Shown: in pieces, positions 1 through 11,805 of the stretch
Layout of the letters: each line of letters begins with the position of its first letter
Numbering within the stretch: the first letter of the stretch is position 1
NCBI RefSeq assembly: GCF_014633365.1
Contig: NC_068344.1
Location: forward strand, 19,173,669-19,237,668
Source of the DNA: Diospyros lotus
Lineage: Eukaryota > Streptophyta > Magnoliopsida > Ericales > Ebenaceae
Length of the DNA stretch: 64,000 nt
Direction of reading: 5' to 3'
Notes under the pieces: model-generated
Database searches by the model: none
Told to the model about the DNA's origin: nothing
Seen by the model: the letters and a program-made list of their open reading frames with translations, nothing else
Translations under genes and position numbers: made by a program

Positions 1-300
1 AAATAATAATTTGTCTAATATCTTTAGCTCAAAAATAGAGTCATCATTTTTAATCAAACTTTGAGTTTCTTCTTGATTATTTGTTTCATCAACTTCATTA
101 TGTTAATTTTTCAAAATTGTCAGCCAATTTGTTGTGTCTATTATATCTTGATTTCTAGTTTTTCAAGTTTTGCAAACATTATTTTATACTTATTGTTCTA
201 CTACACTAAAATCTCATTTTAAAAATTTTTTGTAAATTTCGATAAATTTTTAAAATACTCAATTCACCCTCTCTCTTGAGTGTGAAGTGTCATTGTTTAC
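1..300 (+). mobile_element. 3' part of a Ty1-copia LTR (SIRE/Maximus-like), cut by window edge
   Basis: AT-rich, non-coding sequence that ends in the module AATTCACCCTCTCTCTTGAG near 254-275. Very similar modules close two other copia-like LTRs in this window (28,602-28,620 and 30,606-30,640), and a CAATTCACCC-type end is usual for SIRE/Maximus LTRs. The 5' part lies outside the window, so the LTR cannot be delimited. No protein-coding signal is visible. Confidence 0.45.
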
Positions 301-506
301 ACAAATCCTTCAACTTCTTATCATATTGTTAATGTTAGAAAGACATAATAAGTCCATATGGATTTAATTATCTATTAGTGATAATTATCTTATATTTGTA
401 CCAAATAAATAGAGATTAGATAAATTATTGAATTCTCTCTCTTATCTAGGATATTTGAAAATTATTATTTATGTTATATTTTATCTAAAATATGATTCAC
501 CTACTC
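301..506 (+). mobile_element. Copia-like LTR fragment, left part, interrupted by the solo LTR at 507
   Basis: From about 334 (TGTTAGAAAGAC) the sequence looks like the start of another short copia or TRIM-like LTR, and it appears to resume at 8817. Removing the 507-8816 insertion joins a region with a TATA box (8870-8880) and a CT-rich leader. No terminal duplication for this host LTR was found, so the identification is tentative. Confidence 0.3.
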
Positions 507-2014
507 TACAACACCTCACTTTCTAGGTGTATCATAACTTAAGAAATTATAGACTTTTTTTTTTTTTTGAGAAACAATCTCAACATAATACAAAACTCTC
601 CAAAATTTTCATCTACCCAGCTAGCATGAAAAGTCATACAATATATAAGTTAGACTAGGTACTTAAACGATAGCAGAAGCAAGAATCGAAGCTTAACTTT
701 AATATTAACCAATAATGAGATTATACATCATTCTTCAAAATGTTCAGAATTCAAAGTAGTAAAACTTAAATACATAGACTACATAACACATACAGCCAAT
801 ACATCATGCACTTTGTTAAATGTCATTATATGCCTCTTTCATGTTCGTTTCTATTACAATCTCCATCTGCAACGTTTAAATATTTTAGGGACAAAGTCCA
901 AGTTAGATGATGAATCATCTAAGTAAAGGAACAAAATCTCTACTATTTTGTGCATGGATGCAAAATGTAAAATGTCCTCATTTCTTTCGTTTGAATCGAT
1001 CGCACCAGAACAACTACTCTCCATTTTTACGATCTCCTTACTAAGTCGAGGGGTATGAAAGCACAATTGGTAGAATAGCGATGCCAATCACTAATCTCAA
1101 ACCCATGCGATGCATAACCATTAATATCATCGTGTACATATGTGTATTTCATCATCAATACATGTGAATGCATTATGCATGATGTATAACATAACAAGGC
1201 ATGTCAACATGATAAAACCATTTACATAAAAATCGAGTTTAAGGTCGAACCACTTATCTTGAAGGTTTACCATTGGAAGTTACTATTTCACTGCAAGTGG
1301 GCCTAGATTTCTACAAAAAAACACTAGTTTCGGTAAACCAAACCTCTAATATTTTTACATAGAGTTGAATGACATTAAATAAGGGGCATAACTGAAAAAT
1401 TATAGGGCAAGGGGGCCCCACACGTGCCTCACTCGCCTTGGGAAAGTGGCCCAGATGCCTTTACACGCAACCTTTTTCCTGACTCGTGAACTACACGCCC
1501 CTCCCTTAAAAATGCACAACTTTGCGTATTTTTTGTATTTCGATCATAACTCTCTCGTTTTAACTTTGATTTGACCCTCGTTTGAATCTACAGATCCACC
1601 TCTTCCCCCTCTACAGGAATATAACAAAAAAAGAACTTACCTTGTATTTTTTTGATTATTTGGCACTAACTCCGGCGATACTTCGAAAACTCCAACGAGG
1701 CTCGTTCTTCCTCGATCTTGCTTTAACCTTCCTCTTCCTTTTTGCAGATTTCTCTCATTTTTCTCAAGTACAAATCTCTCATCTCAATCTCTCAAGTGGA
1801 TCTCAAATGGAATGGTCTTGAGAACAACCCCATGACCGTATTTATAAGCTTGGACCCCAAAATGATTCAAAACTAGAATTGAATAACTTTTCAAATCCGC
1901 AATCATACTTCTTACTTTTTTCCCAATCCTAACACCTCACCTCCTCACCATACATTCATGCCATCATTCACTACAAGAAATTCTAAATTTAACAACGAAT
2001 TTTTAGAGACAAAA

Positions 2015-2690
2015 ATTTCCCTTACTATTTTGTGACGAAATTGTGACGGATTGTGAATTTTTTTTTTTTTTTTGGTGAGGATTAGCAATGGAATTTAGCG
2101 ACAGAAAAAAATTTCGTCTCTAAAAAAAAATATATCTATACTTTTTTTGTGACGGAAAAAAATAATCCATCGCTAAAATTAGTGACAGATAATTATTTCC
2201 TTCGCTAAATTTTAATAATAAAAATTAATTTTTTATATAGCAACAAAATTTATTTTTTGTCACTAATTTTAGCGATAGAATATAAATTCCGTCGCAAATA
2301 TTGGCGATGGAAAATAAATTCAGTCATTAAATTTTAAAATAAAAAAGTTAATTTAAATATTAGCTTAAATAACAAAAAATAAAAATTAATTTTAGCGACG
2401 AATTTAATATTCTATCGCTAATTTTAGCGACGAAAAATTATTTCTATCACTAAAAAATAAAATTTAAATTTAAATTCTTTTATTATTAAAATTTAGCGAT
2501 GTAAATAAATTTAGAGACGTAAAGTTATTTCCGTCACTAAATTTTAATAATAAAAAAATTTAAATTTAAATTTAATATTAATTTAAATAACAAAAAAATT
2601 TAAATTTAAAAATTAAAATTAGTGACGGATTTTGAAAATCCATTGCTGATTTAGCGACAAAATATTCAATCTGTAATTTTTAACATTTTT
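2015..2690 (+). repeat. Left subterminal repeat array of the CACTA element
   Basis: More than a dozen degenerate copies of a motif close to TTAGCGACGAAATT and its reverse complement occur in both orientations, separated by AT-rich spacers. Examples are TTTTAGCGACGAA near 2390, TTTAGCGATG near 2495 and CGTCACTAAATTTT near 2530. Such arrays bind the CACTA transposase subunit in characterised elements (established for En/Spm); binding here is inferred. Confidence 0.75.
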
Positions 2691-4130
2691 ATTTTTTATT
2701 TTTTATTCAATTAATTTATAAATATTTAAATTTGAGATGAATATTTAAATATTTAATATTTAAATATTTAAATTTTATAAAGAATGTAATATATTAATAT
2801 ATATTTAAAAATTAAATATACATTTAAAGTTGAGATGAATATAAAAAAATTAATTTATAAAATTTAAATAAATATATTAAGTTTAAAAACCATAATATTG
2901 TTAAATTCTAAATATATCAATTAATATATTTCATGTGCATAAAATAAAAAATATAATAAATGTATAATAATTAATTATTTGTAATATTTATTAAATGTGT
3001 GCAAAATGTATAATAATTAATTATTAAATGTGTATAATAATTAATATATTTCAAGTGCATGAAATAAAAATTTAATAAATGTATAATATTTATTAAATAT
3101 ATTAAATAAATATTTGTAATATTAATTATCTGTAATATTTATTAAATGGTTTAATTTTAACAATATTAAACCATAATATTATTAAAATTTTCATTATTTT
3201 AAATTTTAAGAATCATAAGAATGAAACAATATCGAGGGATTACATTATATGGAAATGAGTCTAAAAGCTATTTTGCCAATCTCTTTCCCTCTATAAATAG
3301 GAGAATTTTTTGCAAAGTTAAAAAGTTTAAAAACCATAATATATGATGGATGACGTTGTGTTTTATATTTTATAACAATATCATATGTCACTATCTAATA
3401 TGTAGACATTGTAACACAATTAAGTCATTCATAATAAACAATTAGATGAAATTCAACAATCTTGAACCCATCGTGTTGATCAAATGAGTTTTGCCATTAA
3501 TTTAATTTTCTCTTTGCAAGCCTTTTGGATGTGCCAAGGGATAATTCTCTTGTATCTTGATCGAGCCATTATCTCAAAAAAAAAAAAATCATTATTATAT
3601 CTTAACAATAATAGTGTAAATTCAACTTATAATAATGATTCTTAAAACTTAACTCGAACATGCAATTTTTATTAGAGATAAATTATTTTTAAGAATAAAT
3701 TCAAGAAATGTCTTCTTATTTTTTATGGAAGTATTATTAAAACAATTTCTAAACTCTCTAAATGTTCATATTTGTGCGTCGGGCTCTTCGTTGTTTTGTT
3801 GATAATTGTTTGACTTCTTTGTAATGTGGTACATTATTAGTTTTTGAAATTTATTCTTTTTTCAGTGTTTAATTTTATTTTTGTTTTTTACAAGTTTTGT
3901 CTCATTTTTTTTTGTGAGACTCGAGATCTATCCTTAATCTATAGATGTTTTTTTATAAGTTTTGTCTCATTAATTTTACTTTGTTTAATGTAAATATTAT
4001 TTATAAACAATTATAATAAATTGTTTTATTATGACATTTTAAACTATTACAATAAATTAATATTTAAATTATTTAATAGTTGTCCTAATTTAAATTATTT
4101 TTATTTAAATATTAAATATTAAATTAAAGA
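2691..4130. other. AT-rich interior of the CACTA element, no gene seen
   Basis: This stretch is very rich in A and T, with runs of TTTAAATATT and similar words from 2700 to 3200. A CTATAAATAGG box lies near 3290-3300, followed by short unidentified sequence. No reading frame with recognisable protein similarity was found. Confidence 0.5.
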
Positions 4131-4463
4131 GGCGGGAATCACACTGCCTCTTTCCCTCCCCCCATTTCCCACTCCCCCAAAAAACCCTCATCCTCTCTGC
4201 ATCTCTCTCGATCTCCCTCTTTCCCACCATTCGCCCTTACCCTCGCCCGCTACATCGCCCTCGCTCTCGCCTCTTGTGGCTCATCCTCGCCCTCGCTCTT
4301 GCCTCTCGCGGCTCGTCTGTTGCCTCGCCATCGCCCTCGTTCTCGCTCACTTGCTCGCCCTCAGGCCTCGTCGTCGTTTCTGCCTCTATTCGCCACTGCC
4401 AGTATTACATTTTTCATTATTTGTTTTGTTTGCATAATCTAATTTCTTCATTATGATTTTTAG
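4131..4463 (+). other. CT-rich captured leader or exon-like segment
   Basis: A sharp rise in GC content starts at about 4131. The sequence is pyrimidine-rich, then becomes a degenerate CTCGCC-type repeat (4225-4370) that could encode low-complexity Arg/Pro/Ser or Ala/Leu/Ser peptide. It lies directly upstream of the phosphofructokinase fragment and could be its promoter-proximal leader or sequence captured from a second gene. I do not recognise a protein. Confidence 0.35.
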
Positions 4464-5106
4464 TGTCGGGAAAGACGACTGAAAGTGGTAGTAGTTGGTG
4501 TGCCAAAAACCATAGATAATGATATTCTGCTGATGGATAAAACTTTTGGTTTTGATACTGCTGTTGAAGAAGCACAGCGTGTAATAAATTCAACATACAT
4601 TGAGGTGCAAGTTTCATTTAGTTCTTATTTTGTTTGTTGTGAATTGGTGCAAGTTGCTTTTAATTCTTACTGTTGCCCTTATTTTGTTTGTTGTGAATTT
4701 GGTGTAATTGTTAAATCATCCTTCATTTCTTGGAGTTATGTACCTGTAGTTTACAATCCTTCCTAGTATTAGTACCTTAATTTCTGAGTTTTCTTTCAAT
4801 CTTCCAACGGCCATAGTGCTTATCATGGTATTGGCATAGTCAAATTGATGGGGTGTAGTAGTGGATTTATAGCCATGCATACCATGTTTGCTAGTGGACA
4901 AATTGATATATGTTTGATCCCAGAAGTACTTAATCAGGATATTTAATAAAATTTCTTTTACCTGAGCTTAGATATTTACTTGATGTTTGCATGCACTTCA
5001 AGTACCTTTTAATTTACATGGACCCCATGGTGTCTTGAGGCATATGAAGTACTTAATTGAGATAAAGGAATCAGCTGTTGTTTGTGTGGCAGAAGGAGCT
5101 GGGCAA
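4464..5106 (+). pseudogene. ATP-dependent 6-phosphofructokinase fragment, three exons with introns
   Basis: Three separated blocks encode consecutive parts of a plant-type phosphofructokinase, the glycolytic enzyme that phosphorylates fructose 6-phosphate. Block 1 (4464-4604, after a TAG acceptor and before a GT donor) contains [11 protein letters not shown] and [16 protein letters not shown] is the catalytic aspartate motif. Block 2 (4815-4925) contains GIGIVKLMG and GFIAM. Block 3 (about 5003-5106, followed by donor GTGAGT) ends in VAEGAGQ. It is not functional: the N- and C-terminal parts are absent, the usual MGR arginine is Cys (KLMGCSSG), the glutamate of the LEGP substrate motif is His (LHGP), the acceptor of block 2 lacks an AG in the right place, and block 3 starts one base out of frame. 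It lies inside the CACTA element, so it is a captured, decayed copy. Confidence 0.85.
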
Positions 5107-6190
5107 GTGAGTTATGTCTCAATTATTGATGAGTAGTTGACAGTTTTTCCTTTGCATTTTAAACTTCGGCTACATTTTGTAATTTATCAATTTTAAGTAT
5201 TGTTTAAATATATTAATCCTTGGCTCATTATTTTTAAAAGCCATTTTTAAATATCATTTAGAGTAATTTAAGATTTAGTCATCATTTATTAAAGTTTTGT
5301 GTTGAAACATTTATCATCAAAACACTATCAAAATCAAACTAATAGAAGTAAGTGAGATTTTTGGCTTACTAGTTATCTCATTGTTAAAGAAAATAGGAGA
5401 AGTATTGGTGCTCAAAAGCTTTTCTATATTCATCTTTAATTTATTAAAGAAGTGTTGTAAGTAATTTATTTTAGTTGTATTTAGTCACAATTACAGTTAG
5501 GGATATTTTTATTATTTTTTTTAATCACAAGTTTAAGTTCTTGTAAAGTAAAGAGTTGGATTAGGTTGTTAGCCGGATATAAATAAGGCTGTTAATTTAA
5601 TATAAAAGGTACAAATTGTATTAATGTTACTTAGATTCTATTAAAAAGTAGAGATTTTTCATAATAGTGAAACTGTAAACTTAATCTCGAAAGGGGAGGT
5701 TGTCAAATCCCGAAAACCAAACTTGTAAATAATTGAATGATGGCTGATTGAAGAATGGAAAGGGGAGAGAGGCTTCTTCATTTTTGTAAGGTGGGGCGAG
5801 GGCCATGAATGGTATTGGTGCAAGGATAATTTTCATTTTTGTTAGTATTTTAGGTCACACTATGCATAAAGGTTTGGCTAGGTAACAATTCTGTTGCTAC
5901 TGCCAAAAAAACATAAAGAAAAGGGCAAAGTAAAGAGGCTAAACCAAGCTTGTTTGCATGACAAATGAGTTAGAATCTCCATATTACAACACCACCCCCA
6001 GTAGCCTTAGCCTCAACTTAGAATTTACTATATATCCTACTGTTTAAATATAAGCATATATATTCACACATTCAAGTATTAATTTAGTTTATTGTGTAGG
6101 TAGCTAGGCGCAGTTGAAGTGGTTTGATTTTTATGATTGTGTGATCTGTGAAGCAAACTGAAATTTTTTGAATTATTTATGCATGCCTGC
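5107..6190. other. CACTA interior without a recognised gene
   Basis: The region follows the last phosphofructokinase exon and presumably begins with its intron. At 5640-5710 it carries copia-LTR-like wording (AAAGTAGAGATTTT, GGGGAGGTTG), suggesting a small retrotransposon scrap. Nothing else could be assigned. Confidence 0.35.
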
Positions 6191-6356
6191 TAGAAGCGGA
6201 ACATTATTCATCAAGAACTTGTAGATGACAGCGTGCGAGAGACCGTGAAAGATGAGAATGACATAATTATTAATAAGAATGTGGTATTGCTTCCCAAGCA
6301 ATTGTGGTGTTGGGTGGAAGAAAGCGAAGATGGTGAAACTTGGTGTGAGGTGGAAT
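6191..6356 (+). other. Coding-like segment of unknown origin, interrupted by an hAT element
   Basis: A frame from about 6194 stays open for some 50 codons with a hydrophilic, protein-like composition, including the stretches ELVDDSVRETVKDEND and LPKQLWCWVEESEDG. It is interrupted by the hAT element at 6357 and seems to continue at 7306-7372 with another plausible peptide. I do not recognise the family. It may be a third captured gene fragment within the CACTA element. Confidence 0.3.
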
Positions 6357-7297
6357 CAGGGGTGTTCGCGGTTTGGTTTAGCCGGTTTTGAGCTGGTTTA
6401 ATGCACCGAATCGTAGGCTCGGTTTGCTACCAAATCAAATCGAGCGGTTTGATTTGGTGTGAAAAAACGAACCGAACCGCACTGCATTTTGCGGTTCGGT
6501 TCGGTTTGGTTTCAGCGATTTCAGCACAAGGATCAACTCACTGAACAAAGTCACTGCAAAATGCATTCTCAATACAACAGATTTAGACTACTTTATTTAG
6601 ATCAAGGCACTTAACAGACACACAAATAACCAGAACAATATAATGTTAACAAAACAAATCAAAAATCCAAGCTAATACAGATATACACGCTATAGCATTT
6701 TTTGAAAAATAAGTAAAAATGCAGAAAATACAAGACGTTGCTGAAAGGAAGGATCGACAGCCGCTGAAAGTTTTTCCTCAAAATCATTTTGTGACTCAAA
6801 ATAAGTAAACAACAGAAACATTAATTGTGAGAGAGAGAGAGAGACTCGACATACCCGCAACCGGTGATCGGAATGGGAGGAGGAAGAAGGCGAGTGGAAC
6901 GCTCAGTTTGAGGTGCGTCAGCCATGACTAAAGCTTGCGACGTGGGGGCTGCCAATGGGTTGGTGTCGATCGACGATGTCCGAGGGATGGGGGAGAGAAA
7001 GACGATGCAGCAGGTGGGTGGGTTAGGGTTTGGTTGGGGGGAAATGAAGAGAAAGATGAGAGGTAGCTCATAGCTAAAGACGAAGAGAGGCGGGTTTTAT
7101 ATTTATAATTTTTATTTTTTTAATTATATATTTTATGCAGGCGGTTCGGTTTTGAACCGAACTGCCGGTTTGCCAAACCGCGAACCGCGCGGTTTGGCAG
7201 TTTTTCAAACCAAACCGAACCGCTAATTCAAAAAATCGGCTGGTTCAATTCGATTCGGACGGAAACCGTAGTTCAACGGTTTTTTTGAACACTCCTA
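6357..7297. mobile_element. Non-autonomous hAT-type element, 941 bp
   Basis: The element starts CAGGGGTGTTC and ends GAACACTCCTA, so the termini are imperfect inverted repeats (9 of 11 matched). It is flanked by a perfect 8 bp duplication, ggtggaat (6349-6356 and 7298-7305), which is diagnostic of hAT insertion. Both ends carry many copies of GGTTCGGTTT-like words and their complements (6370-6510 and 7140-7270), forming long subterminal inverted repeats. The centre contains a (GA)n run near 6831-6844 and no transposase. It interrupts the unknown coding-like segment inside the CACTA element. Confidence 0.88.
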
Positions 7298-7829
7298 GGT
7301 GGAATAGGTCTATTATTTCCCTTAAGGTGACATGGAACAAGTTAGATGAATTCTATCAATTCTTAAAATGAGAGGATAGAGGCAAAGTTTTTTTTTTTTT
7401 TCAATTCCAAATAAATGAGTTCAATGATTTCTTTAAGTAAGGTACCGACTCAAAGGAAATGCTATTTCCAATTAGCTCCACCCCATTGTTTGATTTATTT
7501 TTCTTGTATTATTACTTTGCAGTTCATATATAATTTGTGTGTAAGTGGAAAGTGGTGAGAAAAAGAAAGAATAAAAAAGAATGGTTTATTTTTCTTGTAT
7601 TATTACTGTGCAATTCATATATAATTAATTTTGAGATTATTTGGTCCGGTCTTAATCTTTGCAAGTAAGTATTCTTGACTAAGAAATATTCATAATTTAG
7701 ATTTTTTTTTAAGTTTTTATTAGTTTTTTTGTAGGTAAAGTTAAATTCAATAGTCTCAATGTTTTATTTTTTAATAATTTTTGTTGTTAAAATATTTTTT
7801 TATTTTTTAATAAAATAATTATTTTTTAT

Positions 7830-8165
7830 ATATTTTAGGGAAGAAAATTTTCGTCGCTAAATAATTTTTAATTTTTTAATAAAATAATTATTTTTATTTT
7901 TTAATATTTTTAACGACGAAAATTTTCGTCGTTAAATTTTAAAAGAATTATAGTATTAGCGACGAAAATAGTTTCGTTGCTAAATTTTAAAAATTACATT
8001 TAACGACGAAAATATTTTCGTCACTAATTCGTCGCTAAATGGTGATGGCTCTGTCGCAAAAAATTTGGCAACGGATCCGCCGCAAAAAAATTTAGCGACG
8101 ATGACTTTCGTGATGAACAAAGTCCGTCACTAAATTGGTTTAGCGATGGAATATTTTCGTTGTTA
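7830..8165 (+). repeat. Right subterminal repeat array of the CACTA element
   Basis: Dense copies of CGACGAAAATTTTCGTCG and related words occur, for example near 7912-7930 and 8004-8020, many arranged as head-to-head pairs that form small palindromes. The motif matches that of the left array, supporting a single element. Confidence 0.75.
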
Positions 8166-8816
8166 AAACTCAAAATTCTTGTAGTGATTACTTGTACTAA
8201 TTTACTTTTTTTCTCATTCCTAACACCTTACCTCATTACTTCTCACCATACCTCTTACTTTTTTCCATTTATAACACCTCACCTCATTACCTCTCATAAT
8301 TAACCAAGATTATACCCTCAAAATTAACCTTAATTAACTTCATAATCCCATTTTAGGCTTTGCACAATCTTCAAATATCGAATTAATAATCATCGAGATA
8401 CTTAAAATTCAAGATTGATAACTCCGAGTTACTCGATAAGTACAGTGTCGTCTGTACACCCTCACAGGATCTTTGTTTCATCTCGAAACTACTTCAGGGT
8501 TAATATTTAAATAAAATCAGAGCCCCTTCAAGGTTCTGTTGAATTTCCAGAAATCTCTTACAACCATTTAGTTTTTTCAGGCTGTATCTTAGTTGTACCA
8601 AAAATTATCCTCGTTTTGATTGTTTTCAGCGTCATAAATTTTATTTCAAGGCATTTGTTAATGATATATCATTTTCTTTAGACATTTACGTTTTGGGTAC
8701 TCTATTCCATTGATTCGGCTGTTTAAAATTATTAAACTACCTTATAGATCTTTGAACTTGACTCTTCTAACATCATAGAATATGTGATATTACTTATTTT
8801 GATTTGAGGTATTACA

Positions 8817-9180
8817 TGCTCACTTATCTGGGATAAGTGAAAAAGTTATTAATCTCTATCACTTATTGGTTATAAATAAAGGTCTCATCCCGTAAGTTTA
8901 ACGTACAACTCTCTCTCTCTCCTACACCATGGGTGTTAGTGACTATTCTAGTAATATTCATTCCTCGTGCGCATAAGAAATTTGTTGATAAGAACATTAG
9001 AAATTGTAGTAAAAGTACTATCCAAAGGTATCAGGATGTTTGTTGCAGTAAAAGTGCTATCCAAAAGTATCAGGACATTTTGTTGAATTCATTGCATGAT
9101 TTGCGAATCAATATTTTAATGCTCAACAAAACCCACGATAAGTGTTTACACTTGTATCCTTGAGTCAAAATAAATAAATG
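8817..9180 (+). mobile_element. Copia-like LTR fragment, right part, with TATA box
   Basis: This continues the fragment seen at 301-506. TATAAATAAA at 8871-8880 is followed by a CT-rich leader (8909-8925). The short open frames here have no recognisable similarity. It probably represents the promoter and transcribed part of an old LTR. Confidence 0.3.
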
Positions 9181-10500
9181 TGTCGAAGTATACTTGAATA
9201 AAAATAGAAGTTTTAAGTGTTTGGCAATGTGTTAGTCAAGTATTGCACATAAAAAGTTAGATTAATATTACACTCAGAACATTACTTGAGTACCAAACTT
9301 AGTTATTCGAGTAACTTGCAAAGAAACTAAGAATCTCAAAGAATTAGTCAAGTAACAAGTATTTGTTACTTGAGTAACCTGCAAAGCAATTGAGTCTCAA
9401 AGATTTAGTCGTGTAACAGGTATATATTACTCGAGTAACCCATCGAGAAATCAAAAGGTTTGAAATATTACTTAACTAACATATATATATTACTCGAGTA
9501 ACCTAAAAATGTTCAAAATATGCTTAAAATCTCACTCGAGTAACCCAGACATACTATTTAAGTAACTTTGGCTCCAAATGAGAAAGTCAAATTTATTATG
9601 TGCATTACTCAAGTAATCCTCTCTCAATACTTTAGTAAGATAGCTTAAAAAACTTAAAATTCAAAATTTATAGTCGTTGGACTACCATTAATGCTATCAA
9701 AAATACATTTAATGCTACCTGAATAGTAATAAATGCTATAAAACATCTTTATATATAATATTATATGGAAATATACTTGCTTTACCTATGATTATTCGCT
9801 CTAACCTAATCTGTATTATAGAAAAGAATTTGTCTATTTTCAAAGAGGCAGAGAAAAGTTTGAGTACTAATTGTCTCCACTTGAAACTCAAGGTAAGTTA
9901 TATATATATATATATATTGTGTGGACCTCAAAACATAGAAGAAGACAAGAAAAAGAGAGAATAGAGCCTAAGTGAATTCAAAAAGAGAAGAGATTATCAA
10001 TTCAAAACATTCCTTGTAAAAAAGAACATACAAAACAATTTGTCTTTATCTTCCTCATTCTTTTCTTTGTGTTATCCTAAAGTGTTCTCACTTACATTGT
10101 ATTTTCATGTATATATTTGAAAACAGTGATTGTATTGTGAGCTTAGCCTCCAAGCTATTCTTAATCTCTAATCGTTTGCTGTAAGGATTAGCACTTAAGC
10201 CCTAGAAAAAGACATATGTGGTTATAAGCTGAGCCAAGTAAAAGCTATCGTATAATTGAGGATAACGCTCGACTTTTTAAATAGGTACTCAATGATAAGT
10301 GTTCAAATCCTTGACAAGAAGTCAAGATAGTGGACGTAAGCAATTGGCACCAAACCATTTTAAAATTCGTGTGTTCATTCTTCTTCATTCTTTGCATATC
10401 ATTTACTTGCTTAATAATTTACACTTTAAATTTTTAAGTGAGCTCTCTTTTTACATTTCTTAATATTCAATTTTGCTATGAATATATAATGTTATTTACA
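9181..10500 (+). mobile_element. Ty1-copia LTR with TACTCGAGTA array
   Basis: The right boundary is set by a primer-binding site: sequence ending TTATTTACA at 10,500 is followed at once by TTGGTATCAGAG. The LTR contains a palindrome array at 9265-9640, a TATA-like box (GCTATAAAAC near 9736) and a long leader. The left boundary is not defined, and no paired second LTR was found. Confidence 0.55.
9265..9640. repeat. Array of degenerate TACTCGAGTA palindromes upstream of an LTR TATA box
   Basis: About ten copies of ATTACTCGAGTAACC or close variants occur every 25-50 bp, for example at 9302, 9361, 9429, 9490, 9531 and 9602. The core TACTCGAGTA is a perfect 10 bp palindrome. The same motif dominates 21,120-23,420. 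Confidence 0.75.
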
Positions 10501-10501
10501 T

Positions 10502-10515
10502 TGGTATCAGAGTTA
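10502..10515 (+). other. Copia primer-binding site (initiator Met-tRNA type)
   Basis: TGGTATCAGAGTTA follows directly after the LTR end. It matches the usual plant copia primer-binding site complementary to the 3' end of initiator methionine tRNA. Confidence 0.75.
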
Positions 10516-10831
10516 TGTTGTTTATATCTTGTTATTGAAGGCATTTTATGGTTGTTTTACATGACTTCTTTTTCAATCATAATTTCTATGATAGAGGTGT
10601 TTAATATGAAAGAGCTGCAATTTATTGTTTACCTAATTTATTATTTATATATGTTTTTACATATACATTTGTGGCATAAGCATATTAAATAAGAAAATTA
10701 CGGTTTCTAATTTCAAAACCTAGTGCCACATATAACTATTGTCACCACTGAATTAGAGAAAAATGTCAACTCTGATTACATTATGGTAGTAGTTATGAGA
10801 CTTACGTCACGAGCAAATTACTTGGTGATAG
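10516..10831. other. Retrotransposon internal remnant, no gene seen
   Basis: This is the sequence just downstream of the primer-binding site. It has short open frames rich in Leu and Ile, but nothing recognisable. It ends at the LTR that starts at 10,832. Confidence 0.3.
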
Positions 10832-11805
10832 TGATGAGTGCATAATTTCATATATTTATTTCTCTTACATATGGTCTTTTGGGTGATCTTTATGCTTTAT
10901 TGTGCTAATTTATGCTTATTTTTATGGTTAAGGAAATTTTGGATAGGTTCGAATAAATTGGATTTTTACTTAAAAAATTTTAGCTTTTTAATATTCTGAC
11001 TTTTTGGGCTTCTTACAGATTTTTGATCTTGTTAGAGTTCAAGAACATGAATAACGTCTTTAGAGATTTTGTAGAGGACTTCTTGGGATTTTTATAATGG
11101 TATTATTTATCCAAATTCGAGTTTATTTGGGCCTTTAAACATTACTTCAACGTTAGAGCCGAAAAGTTGGGCCAAATCCTAATTGGATTAGAATTTTATA
11201 CGAATACTGAATCTTTAAAAGGACATAACTTGAGTTTCTGATGTCCAAATAGAGTGATTCAAAAGTCTAAATTTATCTAGACATTCTAAAATACAATTAT
11301 TAAGAAGGGGCCGAAGCCCAAAAATCTTGTTCTGTAACCCAAAATGGGCTCATAATTTACGGGAGTTTAGGAAGCTCTAATTCTTTTGCTGATTTGGATT
11401 CTTTGTTAGGAGCTATTTAAGGTCTTGCTCCAAGCTCAAGAAGAGAAGGACAACCAAGAAGAAAAAGAGGCAGAGAAGCACATCCAAGAAGAGGAAGAAG
11501 CATCATTTTCATATTTTCTCTTCTTTTTGTGTTCTTTCTCTCATTATGTGTGGCTAAACTTTAGTTTTTCAGTAGAAGGATATTTTGAAGTCATGGTGAA
11601 GAACATTGTGAGATCTTTTTGAATTTATTTGCAATCTAATTTTCTGTTGAATATTCATGTATATTCTGATTTTGATATTTATGATTGTGTAGACAACCAC
11701 TATTCAAGTCTTGACGCATGATCAATTGCTAGCTTGAATACCAAATCGTAATTGTTTGGTCTTTCTTGCATAAGTAGCAACTAGGGTTGATGATTATGGA
11801 TAAGT

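Larger units (their letters stand above)
1969..8186 (+). mobile_element. Non-autonomous CACTA transposon carrying host gene fragments (Pack-CACTA)
   Basis: The element begins CACTACAAGAAATTC and ends ATTCTTGTAGTG, giving an 11 bp perfect terminal inverted repeat of the canonical plant CACTA type. It is flanked by the 3 bp duplication att (1966-1968 and 8187-8189). Both ends carry the subterminal arrays expected of CACTA elements. No transposase-like reading frame is visible in the 6,218 bp. Instead the interior holds a CT-rich exon-like stretch, three exons of a phosphofructokinase gene with their introns, and an unidentified coding-like segment. Retained introns show capture at the DNA level rather than through a cDNA. 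An hAT element has since inserted at 6357. Confidence 0.88.
507..8816 (-). mobile_element. Gypsy-type solo LTR (family shared with 57,429-59,770), split by a CACTA element
   Basis: The first 1.4 kb is clearly related to the LTR at 57,429: both share the sequence around TTCAGAATTC, the block ending in GATGATGAATCATCTAAG (909-926) and the same order of features. The 5' end TACAACACC is a decayed TGTAACACC, and the 3' end is GTATTACA at 8816. The flanks tactc (502-506) and tgctc (8817-8821) match at 4 of 5 bases, as expected for an old target-site duplication. Without the CACTA insertion the LTR is about 2.1 kb. A TATA box in reverse orientation (TTATAAATAC, about 1838-1848) suggests transcription on the minus strand. 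No internal retrotransposon genes remain, so this is a solo LTR. Confidence 0.62.

Noticed and set aside
8933..9163. 76-codon frame after a TATA box at 8870
   Set aside because: It needs a GTG start, has no known similarity and lies in a probable LTR leader.
9265..9640. CRISPR-like array of spaced short repeats
   Set aside because: This is plant nuclear DNA, the repeats are only about 10-15 bp and degenerate, and spacing is irregular.
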